Below, in pieces: positions 1 to 5,988 of a DNA stretch of 12,059 bases (positions within the stretch are counted from its first letter, which is position 1; every line of letters begins with the position of its first letter). Location of the stretch: the NCBI GenBank assembly GCA_934193545.1, contig CAKPVL010000036.1:1-12059 (forward strand), written 5' to 3'. Source of the stretch: an uncultured Granulicatella sp. (lineage in GTDB: Bacteria; Bacillota; Bacilli; Lactobacillales; Aerococcaceae). Position numbers and translations under genes: made by a program. The notes below the pieces were generated by a model that did no database searches, had not been told where the DNA came from, and saw only the letters and a program-made list of their open reading frames with translations.

Positions 1-48
1 GAAACATTAGAAATGAATGGATACATCGTTAAAGAAAGCAGGGATTAG
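1..48 (+). CDS. 3' end of an upstream gene, possibly a DUF1858-domain protein
   Basis: Frame 1 is open from the window edge to TAG at 46-48, and the next gene starts at the following base (ATG 49-51). The visible tail reads ETLEMNGYIVKESRD. The zero-base spacing indicates an operon with translational coupling to the DUF438 gene. A small DUF1858 protein often precedes DUF438 genes in Firmicutes, and a tail ending in a 'NGY-V' pattern would fit, but with only 15 residues the family assignment is an inference. Confidence 0.5.
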   Translation, partial: ETLEMNGYIVKESRD

Positions 49-1266
49 ATGGCTAAAGAAGATTACACGATGGAAGAACGTCAGGAGATTTTAAAAGACT
101 TGATGTTACGCCTTCACGCTGGTGAAGATAAAGAAGTCATTCAAAAAGAGTTTAATGAAGCCTTTGATGAAATCACTCCTTATGAGATCCAGTTAATGGA
201 GCGCAATCTGATGAGTGAAGGGATTACCTTTGCAGAGATTATGAGTCTATGTAACGTCCATGCAAATTTAATGGGGTCTAAGGTCAATACGGAGACAACC
301 GTTGCAGATTTTGAACAACCAGGTCATCCAGTGCACGTGATGAAGATGGAGAATCTTGCTATTCGCAGTGCACTAGACCGTGTGGAACGTTTGCTGAAGA
401 ATTATCTAGAGACGAAGGATGAAACAATTAAAAAGGGCTTGAATCGCCAAATTTCGTTGCTTGGTCAATTTGATTATCACTATCAAAGAAAAGAATATGC
501 CATGTTTCCGATTATGGAGAAAAAGGGCATTACTGCACCTCCTAAAGTAATGTGGGGTGTTGATGACCAAATTCGTGAATTGTATAAGGATTTCAAGACG
601 GCACTAGAAAACGAACAAGCTAATGTGCTAGAAGAGTTTGAAGTGGTCCGTGATGAATTACTAGAGATGATTCAAAAGGAAGAGAATATTCTGATTCCGA
701 TGGTGGAACAAGTTTTCCATGTAGATGATTGGGAAACAATTGCTAATCAGTCACCAGAATACGGATATTGTATTGTAAAACCTGAAAAAGAATGGGCAGT
801 TAAAAAAGACTTTGCCCCTGTGAAGACAAAAGTCGAGGTTGAAGAAGAAGGAGATATTCCTTTATCGACTGGGTCACTGTCATTAAAACAACTCAATTTG
901 ATTTTGAATTTATTACCGATGGAATTGTCGTTTGTAGACCACAATAATATTGTGAAATATTACAACGAAGGAAATGGTGAAGAGAAAATCTTTAAACGCA
1001 CACCAAGTGCAATAGGCCGTGACGTGATTTTATGTCATCCGCCTAAAGTACATGAAACGGTTCAAACCATTTTTGAACAATTAAAGTCAAAACAAAAAGA
1101 AAAAGAAGAAATGTGGTTTAAGAAAGACGGCATGATGGTGCATGTGACGTATCACGCTGTTTGGGATGAAGAAGATAACTATGTAGGGTGTCTGGAATAT
1201 GTTCAAAACATCCAATCGTTAGTGGATCATTTTAACCAAGCAGATGTGAAGCGAACTCTTTCTTAA
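49..1266 (+). CDS. DUF438 / hemerythrin-like HHE / PAS domain protein
   Basis: 405 residues, probably cytoplasmic (no signal peptide or membrane segment seen). Three domains in order: DUF438 at about 8-78; a hemerythrin-like HHE four-helix bundle at about 90-225, with candidate metal ligands H93/H96 (GHPVH), H144 and E149 (HYQRKE) and E211/E212 (KEENILIPM); a PAS domain at about 283-390 containing a CHPPK stretch (329-333). HHE domains of this family commonly bind a di-iron centre and PAS domains bind ligands or cofactors, so a role in sensing oxygen, NO or redox state is plausible, but no output domain is visible. Start: ATG directly follows the upstream stop codon; the RBS (GCAGGG, about 37-42) is mediocre, which suits coupling to the preceding gene. 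Domain order and length agree with the family as I know it. The domain call is firm; the function is inferred. Confidence 0.88.
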   Translation: MAKEDYTMEERQEILKDLMLRLHAGEDKEVIQKEFNEAFDEITPYEIQLMERNLMSEGITFAEIMSLCNVHANLMGSKVNTETTVADFEQPGHPVHVMKMENLAIRSALDRVERLLKNYLETKDETIKKGLNRQISLLGQFDYHYQRKEYAMFPIMEKKGITAPPKVMWGVDDQIRELYKDFKTALENEQANVLEEFEVVRDELLEMIQKEENILIPMVEQVFHVDDWETIANQSPEYGYCIVKPEKEWAVKKDFAPVKTKVEVEEEGDIPLSTGSLSLKQLNLILNLLPMELSFVDHNNIVKYYNEGNGEEKIFKRTPSAIGRDVILCHPPKVHETVQTIFEQLKSKQKEKEEMWFKKDGMMVHVTYHAVWDEEDNYVGCLEYVQNIQSLVDHFNQADVKRTLS

Positions 1267-1287
1267 TGACTTTTAATATGTTACAAT
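1259..1287 (+). promoter_or_regulatory. Candidate extended -10 promoter for the Na/Pi cotransporter gene
   Basis: TG at 1279-1280, one base, then TACAAT at 1282-1287 form an extended -10 element. The -35 position (TTTCTT, 1259-1264) is poor, as is tolerated with extended -10 promoters. A 5-bp inverted repeat, GTGGA/TCCAC (1292-1296 and 1302-1306), lies where transcription would begin. It has no T-run, so it is not a terminator and could be an operator or a 5' hairpin. The RBS of the next gene, AAAGGAG, is at 1322-1328. Confidence 0.4.
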
Positions 1288-1338
1288 GCACGTGGATACA
1301 TTCCACATTACACTTAACTTTAAAGGAGTTATTGACTT

Positions 1339-2970
1339 ATGTATACGACGATGATTCTCGGTGCAATTGCTGGTCTAAGTTTATTCTTATACGGGATGCA
1401 ATTGATGGGCGACGGATTACAAAAAGTAGCCGGAGAAGGCTTGAAAGGGATTATTCGTAAATTAACGAAAAATCGATTCATGTCAGTACTTGTTGGGATG
1501 TTTGTAACAACAATCATTCAAAGTTCATCAGCAACGACGGTAATGGTTGTTGGTTTCGTAAATGCTGGCCTAATGACATTAGCGCAAGCAGTAGGTGTTG
1601 TCTTTGGAGCAAACGTCGGAACGACGATTACAGGGCAAATGGTTTCCTTTAACTTGTCACAATGGGCACCTATCGTCATCGCTTCTGGTTTAGTAGCCAA
1701 CATGCTTACTAAAAATCCAAAAGTAAAAGAAGCAAGTGAAATTTTCATTGGTTTCGGGATTCTATTTATCGGTATGAGTACATTAAGTACTTCACTAGAA
1801 CCGTTAAAAGAATTACCAGAATTTACAAACTGGATTCTTGAATATGGTAGCAATCCGTTCGTGGGTGTCGGGATTGGTCTTTTAATGACTCTTGTATTGC
1901 AAAGTTCTTCAGCAACCATTGGGGTGTTAATTGCACTTGCTAGTCAAGGCGTGCTTCCAATTACAACAGCTGTATTTATCATCTTCGGGGACAATATCGG
2001 AACATGTACAACAGCGTTAATTAGTAGTTTAGGAACTTCTCGCCGAGGAAAACAAGTGGCTTTATTCCACTTAATGATTAATATTATTGGTACAATTTAC
2101 TTCATGCTTTTCCTTCGCGGTATTCTTGTGAATGTCGTTGAAAGTATTGATCCAGGAAATGTGGCTCGTCAAATTGCCAATGCGCATACGATTTTCAATA
2201 TCGTAAACGTAATTGTCTTATTCCCATTCACAAATCTTTTAGTAAAATTAATCCAAATGATTATTCCAGATGGAGAAGACGAAGAAGAAAGCATTACGCG
2301 TTATCTTGATAAACGTATCTTGGTAACTCCATCCATCGCTTTGGAAAATACAATGTATGAATTCGCTGCGATGGCTCAAGAAACAAGTCAAGCTTTAGAA
2401 AATGCGATTGGTGCAGCACGTACACGTGATAAGAAACTCGTGAAGAAAGCTCTTGAAAACGAAAAGAATATCAATGCGTATGAAAAAGCAATCGTGAAAT
2501 ACTTAGTTGAAATTTCTCAACAAAATGTATCTGCTAAAGACCAACAAACAATCGATGAGTTGTTTAGTACAGCAAATGACATCGAGCGTATCGGGGATCA
2601 CGCAGAAAACATTGCAGACTTTGCTAAATCAATTATCGAACGTGAAATCTTCTTAGATGAAGATACGGCGCACGAATTAGACGGCTTGTACGCACTTGTT
2701 CAAAAAGGATTCGCATTATCAATCGATGCGTTATCAACTGGAGACCAAGATAAAGTTCAACAAGCGATTCAAATCGAACGTGATATCGATAAACTCAAAA
2801 TTGAAGTTCGTGATAAATACATGAAACGTATGAACAAAGGGATTGCTTCTGCCGAATCAGGTATTTTCGTAATGGACTTATTAAGTAACTTAGAACGTAT
2901 CAGCGACCACTTCAGAAATATTTCTGAAACGGTGGAACGCTTAAAACGTGCGGTTATCGTAACTGAATAA
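1339..2970 (+). CDS. Na/Pi cotransporter family protein with C-terminal PhoU-like domain
   Basis: 543 residues. The N-terminal part (about 1-310) is an integral membrane domain with the two inverted Na_Pi_cotrans repeats. QSSSAT occurs twice (61-66 and 188-193), paired with GANVGTT (90-96) and GDNIGTC (217-223), the substrate and sodium-binding signatures of the NptA/SLC34-like family. From about 330 to 540 the chain is soluble, helical and charged, resembling PhoU, with 'ND-ERIGDHAENIADF' and 'LERISDHFRNISE' repeats typical of PhoU three-helix units. Expected role: sodium-coupled phosphate movement across the membrane, with the PhoU-like part as a regulatory tail. The ATG at 1339 has AAAGGAG ten bases upstream and begins with a hydrophobic helix. 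Length is normal for the fused form. It has its own promoter candidate and terminator, so it is probably transcribed alone. Confidence 0.92.
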   Translation: MYTTMILGAIAGLSLFLYGMQLMGDGLQKVAGEGLKGIIRKLTKNRFMSVLVGMFVTTIIQSSSATTVMVVGFVNAGLMTLAQAVGVVFGANVGTTITGQMVSFNLSQWAPIVIASGLVANMLTKNPKVKEASEIFIGFGILFIGMSTLSTSLEPLKELPEFTNWILEYGSNPFVGVGIGLLMTLVLQSSSATIGVLIALASQGVLPITTAVFIIFGDNIGTCTTALISSLGTSRRGKQVALFHLMINIIGTIYFMLFLRGILVNVVESIDPGNVARQIANAHTIFNIVNVIVLFPFTNLLVKLIQMIIPDGEDEEESITRYLDKRILVTPSIALENTMYEFAAMAQETSQALENAIGAARTRDKKLVKKALENEKNINAYEKAIVKYLVEISQQNVSAKDQQTIDELFSTANDIERIGDHAENIADFAKSIIEREIFLDEDTAHELDGLYALVQKGFALSIDALSTGDQDKVQQAIQIERDIDKLKIEVRDKYMKRMNKGIASAESGIFVMDLLSNLERISDHFRNISETVERLKRAVIVTE

Positions 2971-2980
2971 CACTATTTAT

Positions 2981-3010
2981 CCGTAGGCAATTTTGTCTAC
3001 GGATTTTTTT
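2981..3010 (+). terminator. Intrinsic terminator after the Na/Pi cotransporter gene
   Basis: Stem 2981-2989 with 2994-3002 (CCGTAGGCA pairing with TGTCTACGG, one G-U pair), a 4-base loop, then seven T at 3004-3010. It lies 10 bases after the stop codon. Confidence 0.9.
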
Positions 3011-3020
3011 GTAAAAGTGT

Positions 3021-3044
3021 AGTGATACCGTATACGGTATCACT
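3021..3044. promoter_or_regulatory. Perfect 24-bp palindrome, probable operator
   Basis: AGTGATACCGTA (3021-3032) is followed directly by its exact reverse complement (3033-3044), with no spacer or mismatch. It is not followed by a T-run, so it does not read as a terminator, and it ends 9 bases before the TATAAT of the promoter driving the two-gene cassette, so it covers the -35 region. This is the expected position of an operator bound by a dimeric helix-turn-helix repressor; the HTH protein encoded at 3287-3568 is the obvious candidate. The palindrome is directly seen; the binding partner is inferred. Confidence 0.75.
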
Positions 3045-3059
3045 CCTATAAAGTATAAT
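3031..3059 (+). promoter_or_regulatory. Promoter of the palindrome-controlled cassette
   Basis: A consensus TATAAT lies at 3054-3059. At 17-base spacing the -35 hexamer is TATACG (3031-3036), a 3/6 match located inside the palindrome. A repressor bound there would block RNA polymerase. The RBS AGGAGG at 3066-3071 follows closely, so the 5' untranslated region is very short. Confidence 0.6.
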
Positions 3060-3078
3060 GAGATTAGGAGGGATGTTT

Positions 3079-3339
3079 ATGGGAGAAACATATGAAATTG
3101 GAGAATCGACATACGAGCAGATTAAAGATTTTCCTTATGATGAGTTAGTAAAAATACTTGCGATACTGACCATTGTTGAAGAGGAAGGGATTACGCCAGC
3201 CGTCTGGGAAAAATGGGGAGAGGTTAAGGATAATCGTGATACTTTAGTTTTCGAAGTATCCAGAAACTATAAGGAAGGTGTACCAAATGGGCCAATACCA
3301 AAAGAAGTTATACACAGAGTTAGAGTCTACTTATCCTGA
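3079..3339 (+). CDS. Unrecognised 86-residue acidic protein, first gene of an HTH-linked cassette
   Basis: I do not recognise this family. The start is set at ATG 3079 because AGGAGG (3066-3071) lies 7 bases upstream; in-frame ATGs at 3058 and 3073 lie before or too close to that site. The product begins MGETYEIGESTYEQIKDF. By hand count it has about 17 acidic and 10 basic residues, so it is acidic. Features: a short hydrophobic helix-like stretch (about 23-34, ELVKILAILTIV), a tryptophan pair (VWEKWGE, about 42-48) and a C-terminal PNGPIPKEVIHRVR stretch (about 69-82). No signal peptide, transmembrane helix, cysteine or known nuclease motif is seen. It overlaps the HTH gene by 53 bp. Position before an XRE gene behind a shared operator resembles HigBA-type modules, but it lacks the look of RelE/HigB. 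It could be a toxin of another family, a co-repressor or something unrelated. Confidence 0.7.
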   Translation: MGETYEIGESTYEQIKDFPYDELVKILAILTIVEEEGITPAVWEKWGEVKDNRDTLVFEVSRNYKEGVPNGPIPKEVIHRVRVYLS

Positions 3340-3568
3340 ATTTGTAGCGGATTTTAATAAGGAGTATTCGAAGCAAAAGATTGCGCTGCAGCTTGTCGAA
3401 TTACGCCTTGAAACAGGGCTTTCTCAGAGAAAATACGCTAAAGCGAATGAACTAATGCAAAATAAAGTCTCTATTCTTGAAAACGGGAAGAGCAATGCAA
3501 GGCTATCGACTATTATTGATTTGGCTGCAAAGAATGGATATAAAGTCGAACTAAAATTTACCAAGTAA
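3287..3568 (+). CDS. XRE/HigA-like helix-turn-helix protein (possible antitoxin/autorepressor)
   Basis: 93 residues. An N-terminal helical extension (1-33: KKLYTELESTYPEFVADF...) precedes an XRE-type HTH at about 36-70: an ELR-ETGLSQRKYAKANELMQNKVSILENGKSN pattern with the usual 'LSQ', 'VS-LENGK' and a following 'LSTIIDLAAKNGYKVEL' helix. This layout is usual in HigA-type antitoxins and small autorepressors. The start is set at ATG 3287, with AAGGAAGG at 3271-3278 as RBS; a GTG at 3278 in frame overlaps that site and is less likely. The gene begins 53 bp before the stop of the upstream gene, in another frame, so the two are translated together. Probable role: binding the 24-bp palindrome upstream and repressing its own operon. 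DNA binding is well supported; the antitoxin role is inferred from gene organisation. Confidence 0.82.
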   Translation: MGQYQKKLYTELESTYPEFVADFNKEYSKQKIALQLVELRLETGLSQRKYAKANELMQNKVSILENGKSNARLSTIIDLAAKNGYKVELKFTK

Positions 3569-3570
3569 GC

Positions 3571-3607
3571 AAGTGAGCTAGTCTTAAGCAGGCTAGCTTA
3601 TTTTTAT
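3571..3607 (+). terminator. Intrinsic terminator closing the two-gene cassette
   Basis: Left arm 3571-3581 (AAGTGAGCTAG) pairs with 3593-3603, with an AGCTAG/CTAGCT core and two G-U pairs outside it. The loop is 11 bases. The tail is only moderately T-rich (TATTTTTAT). It starts 2 bases after the stop codon and separates the cassette from the ABC-F gene. Confidence 0.7.
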
Positions 3608-3626
3608 GTCACAGTTAGTACAAAGG

Positions 3627-3655
3627 TTTAAAAAACAACAAGAGTATGATAGAAT
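3627..3655 (+). promoter_or_regulatory. Promoter of the ABC-F gene
   Basis: -35 TTTAAA (3627-3632), a 17-base spacer, and -10 TAGAAT (3650-3655) preceded by TG at 3647-3648 (extended -10). The RBS AAAGGAGA at 3673-3680 lies 5 bases before the ATG. The leader is only about 25 bases, so there is no room for the attenuation leader peptide found before some antibiotic-resistance ABC-F genes. Confidence 0.6.
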
Positions 3656-3685
3656 GAATCGAATTCAAAAACAAAGGAGAACGAA

Positions 3686-5311
3686 ATGTTAAAAGTACAA
3701 AATGTAAGTCTATTATTTTCAGACCGTAAATTATTTGACGATGTAAACATCACTTTTACACCAGGTAACTGTTATGGGGTTATTGGTGCGAATGGTGCAG
3801 GAAAATCAACTTTCTTAAAAATCCTATCTGGAGAATTACAACCAACAACAGGTGAAGTTATCTTAGATCCACATGAACGTTTAACAGTCTTAAAACAAGA
3901 CCACTTCGCATTTGAAGATGAACGCGTTATTGATACAGTTATCATGGGGCATAAACATTTATATGACATCATGAAAGAGAAAGATGCTATATACATGAAA
4001 GAAGATTTCTCTGATGAAGATGGTATCCGCGCTGCTGAACTTGAAGGGGAGTTTGCTGAATTAAACGGTTGGGAAGCTGAAAGTGATGCTTCACAATTAC
4101 TACAAGGATTAGGTATCACTGAAGACCAACACTACAAACTAATGAGCGAATTAGTCGAAGCGGATAAGGTTAAAGTGTTACTTGCGCAAGCGTTATTCGG
4201 TAAACCAGACGTTCTATTATTAGACGAACCTACAAACGGTTTGGATGCAAAATCAATTGCATGGTTAGAAGAGTTCTTAATCAACTTTGATAATACAGTT
4301 ATTGTTGTATCCCATGACCGTCACTTCTTAAACAAAGTATGTACACATATGGCGGACGTTGACTTTGGTAAGATTAAATTATTCGTTGGTAACTATGATT
4401 TCTGGTTACATTCAAGCCAATTAGCTGCGAAATTATTAGCAGACCAAAACGCGAAGAAAGAAGAGAAAATCAAAGAGTTACAAGAGTTCATCGCTCGTTT
4501 CTCTGCGAACGCTTCTAAATCAAAACAAGCGACTTCTCGTAAGAAAATGTTGGATAAAATTACATTGGATGATATTCAACCTTCAAGCCGTAAATATCCA
4601 TTCGTTGGTTTCTCACCAGCGCGTGAAATCGGTAATGACTTATTATTAGTCGAAGGATTATCAAAAACAATTGATGGCGAAGTGATTTTCGAAAACGTAA
4701 GCTTCCAATTGTCAAAAGACGATAAAGTAGCGTTCTTAAGCCGTTCAGATATTGCAATTACAACATTATTCAAGATCTTAACGGGCGAAATGGAAGCAGA
4801 CAGTGGTACATTCAAATGGGGTGTTACAACTAGTCAAGCGTACTTACCAAAAGATATGACAGACGAATTCTCAAACGAGAACTTAAATATCTTAGAATGG
4901 TTACGTCAATACGCACCTGTAGAAGAACAAGATAACACATTCTTACGTAGCTTCTTAGGTCGTATGTTATTCTCTGGAGACGATGTTATGAAACAAGTAA
5001 CAGTTCTTTCAGGGGGAGAAAAAGTGCGTTGTATGTTATCTAAATTAATGCTTTCTAAAGCAAACGTGTTAATCTTAGATGATCCAACAAACCACTTAGA
5101 CTTAGAATCAATCACTGCATTGAATGATGGCTTAATTGCCTTCAAAGGTTCATTACTATTCTCAAGTCATGACCACGAGTTCATTCAAACAACTGCGAAC
5201 CGTATTATCGAAATCGGACCAAAAGGCATTGTGGACCGTCTTGGCTCTACTTATGATGAGTTCCTTGAAGATGAGGCTGTTCAAGCACGTGTAGATGCGT
5301 TATATAATTAA
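3686..5311 (+). CDS. ABC-F family ATPase, YbiT/YkpA type
   Basis: 541 residues, two ABC domains on one chain and no membrane domain, as in soluble ribosome-associated ABC-F proteins. NBD1 about 1-245: Walker A GANGAGKST (34-42), Walker B VLLLDE with E181, H-loop H210. The charged linker is at about 245-300, including the family stretch RFSANASKSKQATSR (271-285) also present in E. coli YbiT as I remember it. NBD2 about 318-525: signature LSGGE (441-445), Walker B VLILDD (D466), H-loop H495. NBD1's signature position reads LMSELVEADKVKV (no LSGGQ), and NBD2's Walker A position reads LSRSDIAITT (351-360) without the P-loop glycines or lysine. One composite ATP site (NBD1 Walker A with NBD2 signature) therefore looks intact and the other lost. 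Expected role: translation factor acting at the ribosomal E-site. Codon use is strongly biased (TTA, CCA, GAA), consistent with high expression. Not of the drug-resistance type as far as I can see. Confidence 0.92.
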   Translation: MLKVQNVSLLFSDRKLFDDVNITFTPGNCYGVIGANGAGKSTFLKILSGELQPTTGEVILDPHERLTVLKQDHFAFEDERVIDTVIMGHKHLYDIMKEKDAIYMKEDFSDEDGIRAAELEGEFAELNGWEAESDASQLLQGLGITEDQHYKLMSELVEADKVKVLLAQALFGKPDVLLLDEPTNGLDAKSIAWLEEFLINFDNTVIVVSHDRHFLNKVCTHMADVDFGKIKLFVGNYDFWLHSSQLAAKLLADQNAKKEEKIKELQEFIARFSANASKSKQATSRKKMLDKITLDDIQPSSRKYPFVGFSPAREIGNDLLLVEGLSKTIDGEVIFENVSFQLSKDDKVAFLSRSDIAITTLFKILTGEMEADSGTFKWGVTTSQAYLPKDMTDEFSNENLNILEWLRQYAPVEEQDNTFLRSFLGRMLFSGDDVMKQVTVLSGGEKVRCMLSKLMLSKANVLILDDPTNHLDLESITALNDGLIAFKGSLLFSSHDHEFIQTTANRIIEIGPKGIVDRLGSTYDEFLEDEAVQARVDALYN

Positions 5312-5320
5312 TAAATTATT

Positions 5321-5353
5321 AGACCAGAAGAATTAAAGTCTTCTGGTCTTTTT
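5321..5353 (+). terminator. Intrinsic terminator after the ABC-F gene
   Basis: Perfect 11-bp stem AGACCAGAAGA (5321-5331) with TCTTCTGGTCT (5339-5349), a 7-base loop, and a run of T from 5349 to 5353. It starts 9 bases after the stop codon. Confidence 0.92.
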
Positions 5354-5396
5354 ACTGTATTTAGTGTAGGATAAGGTTATTAGAGGAGGTATTCAA

Positions 5397-5882
5397 ATGA
5401 CAAAAATTTATTTTGCAAGTCCATTATTCTCAGAAATGGAATTAGCCTTTAACAAAGTACTCGTAGAAAAAATTCGCAACCAGTTCCCAGGGGTAGAGGT
5501 GTACTTACCACAAGAACAAATGGCGATTAATGACAAGAGCTCGTATGCGGACTCAACAATGATTGCCCAATATGACACAGATGCATTATTAGAATCAGAC
5601 TTAATGATTGCGGTATTAGATGGAGCAACTATCGATGTTGGTGTAGCTAGTGAAATTGGGGTAGCGTATCACGCAGATATGCCAATTCTTGGGTTATACA
5701 CAGATAGCCGTCAACAAGGGGCGGATAATCCTCAAAAATTAGAGGCTTTACAAGAAGTAGCAGAGTCACAATTTAGCTATGTAAACCTTTATACAGCGGG
5801 ACTTGTGAAGCTTCGTGGTGAGATCGTTTCTAGTAGTGATGAGCTACTTGAAGCGCTAAAAGCCTATCTTAAGGAATCATAA
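5397..5882 (+). CDS. Nucleoside 2-deoxyribosyltransferase
   Basis: 161 residues, the usual length of the family. It exchanges the base on 2'-deoxyribonucleosides (N-glycosidic transfer) in cytoplasmic nucleoside salvage. Family features seen: IYFASPLFSEME at the N-terminus (4-15), YDTDALLESDLMIAVLDG (59-76) with the conserved aspartates near D68/D75, D80 in the DVG turn, and the SEIGVAY segment with E86 as the likely nucleophilic glutamate, followed by PILGLYTDSR (96-105). The RBS AGAGGAGG (5382-5389) sits 7 bases before ATG 5397. No convincing promoter was found in the 43 bases between the ABC-F terminator and the start, so partial read-through or a weak promoter must supply transcription. 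The closest alternative in this fold is a phosphate-using nucleoside hydrolase-like relative (RCL type), but the match to true deoxyribosyltransferases is better. Confidence 0.9.
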   Translation: MTKIYFASPLFSEMELAFNKVLVEKIRNQFPGVEVYLPQEQMAINDKSSYADSTMIAQYDTDALLESDLMIAVLDGATIDVGVASEIGVAYHADMPILGLYTDSRQQGADNPQKLEALQEVAESQFSYVNLYTAGLVKLRGEIVSSSDELLEALKAYLKES

Positions 5883-5885
5883 AAT

Positions 5886-5912
5886 TGTAAAGTTTTGTTA
5901 CAGTTCTGTAAT
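5886..5912 (+). promoter_or_regulatory. Probable WalR/VicR binding site
   Basis: TGTTAC (5896-5901), a 5-base spacer, and TGTAAT (5907-5912) match the WalR consensus TGTWAH-N5-TGTWAH at every position. A third half-site, TGTAAA (5886-5891), lies 4 bases further upstream. The same bases also form an inverted repeat (TTACAG/CTGTAA, 5898-5903 and 5906-5911), so a different dimeric regulator is a less likely alternative. Placement before a secreted cell-wall gene is where a WalRK/VicRK target is expected. Confidence 0.6.
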
Positions 5913-5921
5913 ATAACTGAT

Positions 5922-5988
5922 ACTTTCTCAATATGTTTCTCATGTAAAATGTGAGGTAAGTTGGAGAAAGTGTGGTGAAAATCACTTT
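5922..5988 (+). promoter_or_regulatory. Promoter and structured leader of the 3D-domain gene
   Basis: A possible -10, TAAAAT (5945-5950), lies about 33 bases after the WalR box; no good -35 is seen, which suits an activator-dependent promoter. Nested inverted repeats surround it: ACTTTCTC (5922-5929) with GAGAAAGT (5964-5971), and inside them CTCATG/TGTGAG (5939-5944 and 5950-5955). Next to the start, AAAGTG (5967-5972) can pair with CACTTT (5983-5988), which would fold the GGTGA RBS (5974-5978) into a loop beside the TTG start codon. Repeats are directly seen; function is inferred. Confidence 0.35.

Noticed and set aside
1292..1306. GTGGA/TCCAC hairpin as a terminator after the DUF438 gene
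   Set aside because: Only 5 bp and no T-run follows.
1281..1320. PhoP box upstream of the Na/Pi cotransporter gene (TTACAA, TTACAC, TTAACT hexamers)
   Set aside because: The hexamers are not spaced as the 4-6-base direct repeats of a Pho box and the area is simply AT-rich.
1518..1919. 133-codon open frame on the - strand inside the Na/Pi cotransporter gene
   Set aside because: It lies wholly antisense to a well-supported gene and has no RBS or recognisable product. The same holds for smaller antisense frames at 747-944, 3772-4119, 4576-4815, 4906-5145, 6208-6456 and 10749-11018.
3058..3078. Earlier ATG starts (3058, 3073) for the 86-aa protein
   Set aside because: ATG 3058 overlaps the -10 element and precedes the RBS; ATG 3073 is one base after AGGAGG. 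ATG 3079 has ideal spacing.
3079..3339. Calling the 86-aa protein a RelE/HigB toxin from gene order alone
   Set aside because: The sequence lacks the basic character and conserved pattern I would expect of RelE/HigB, so only the arrangement is reported.
3686..5311. Antibiotic-resistance ABC-F (Msr/Lsa/OptrA type)
   Set aside because: Linker and motifs agree with the housekeeping YbiT/YkpA group and there is no attenuation leader upstream.
5351..5396. Promoter for the deoxyribosyltransferase gene
   Set aside because: No -35/-10 pair with 16-18-base spacing could be found between the terminator and the RBS.
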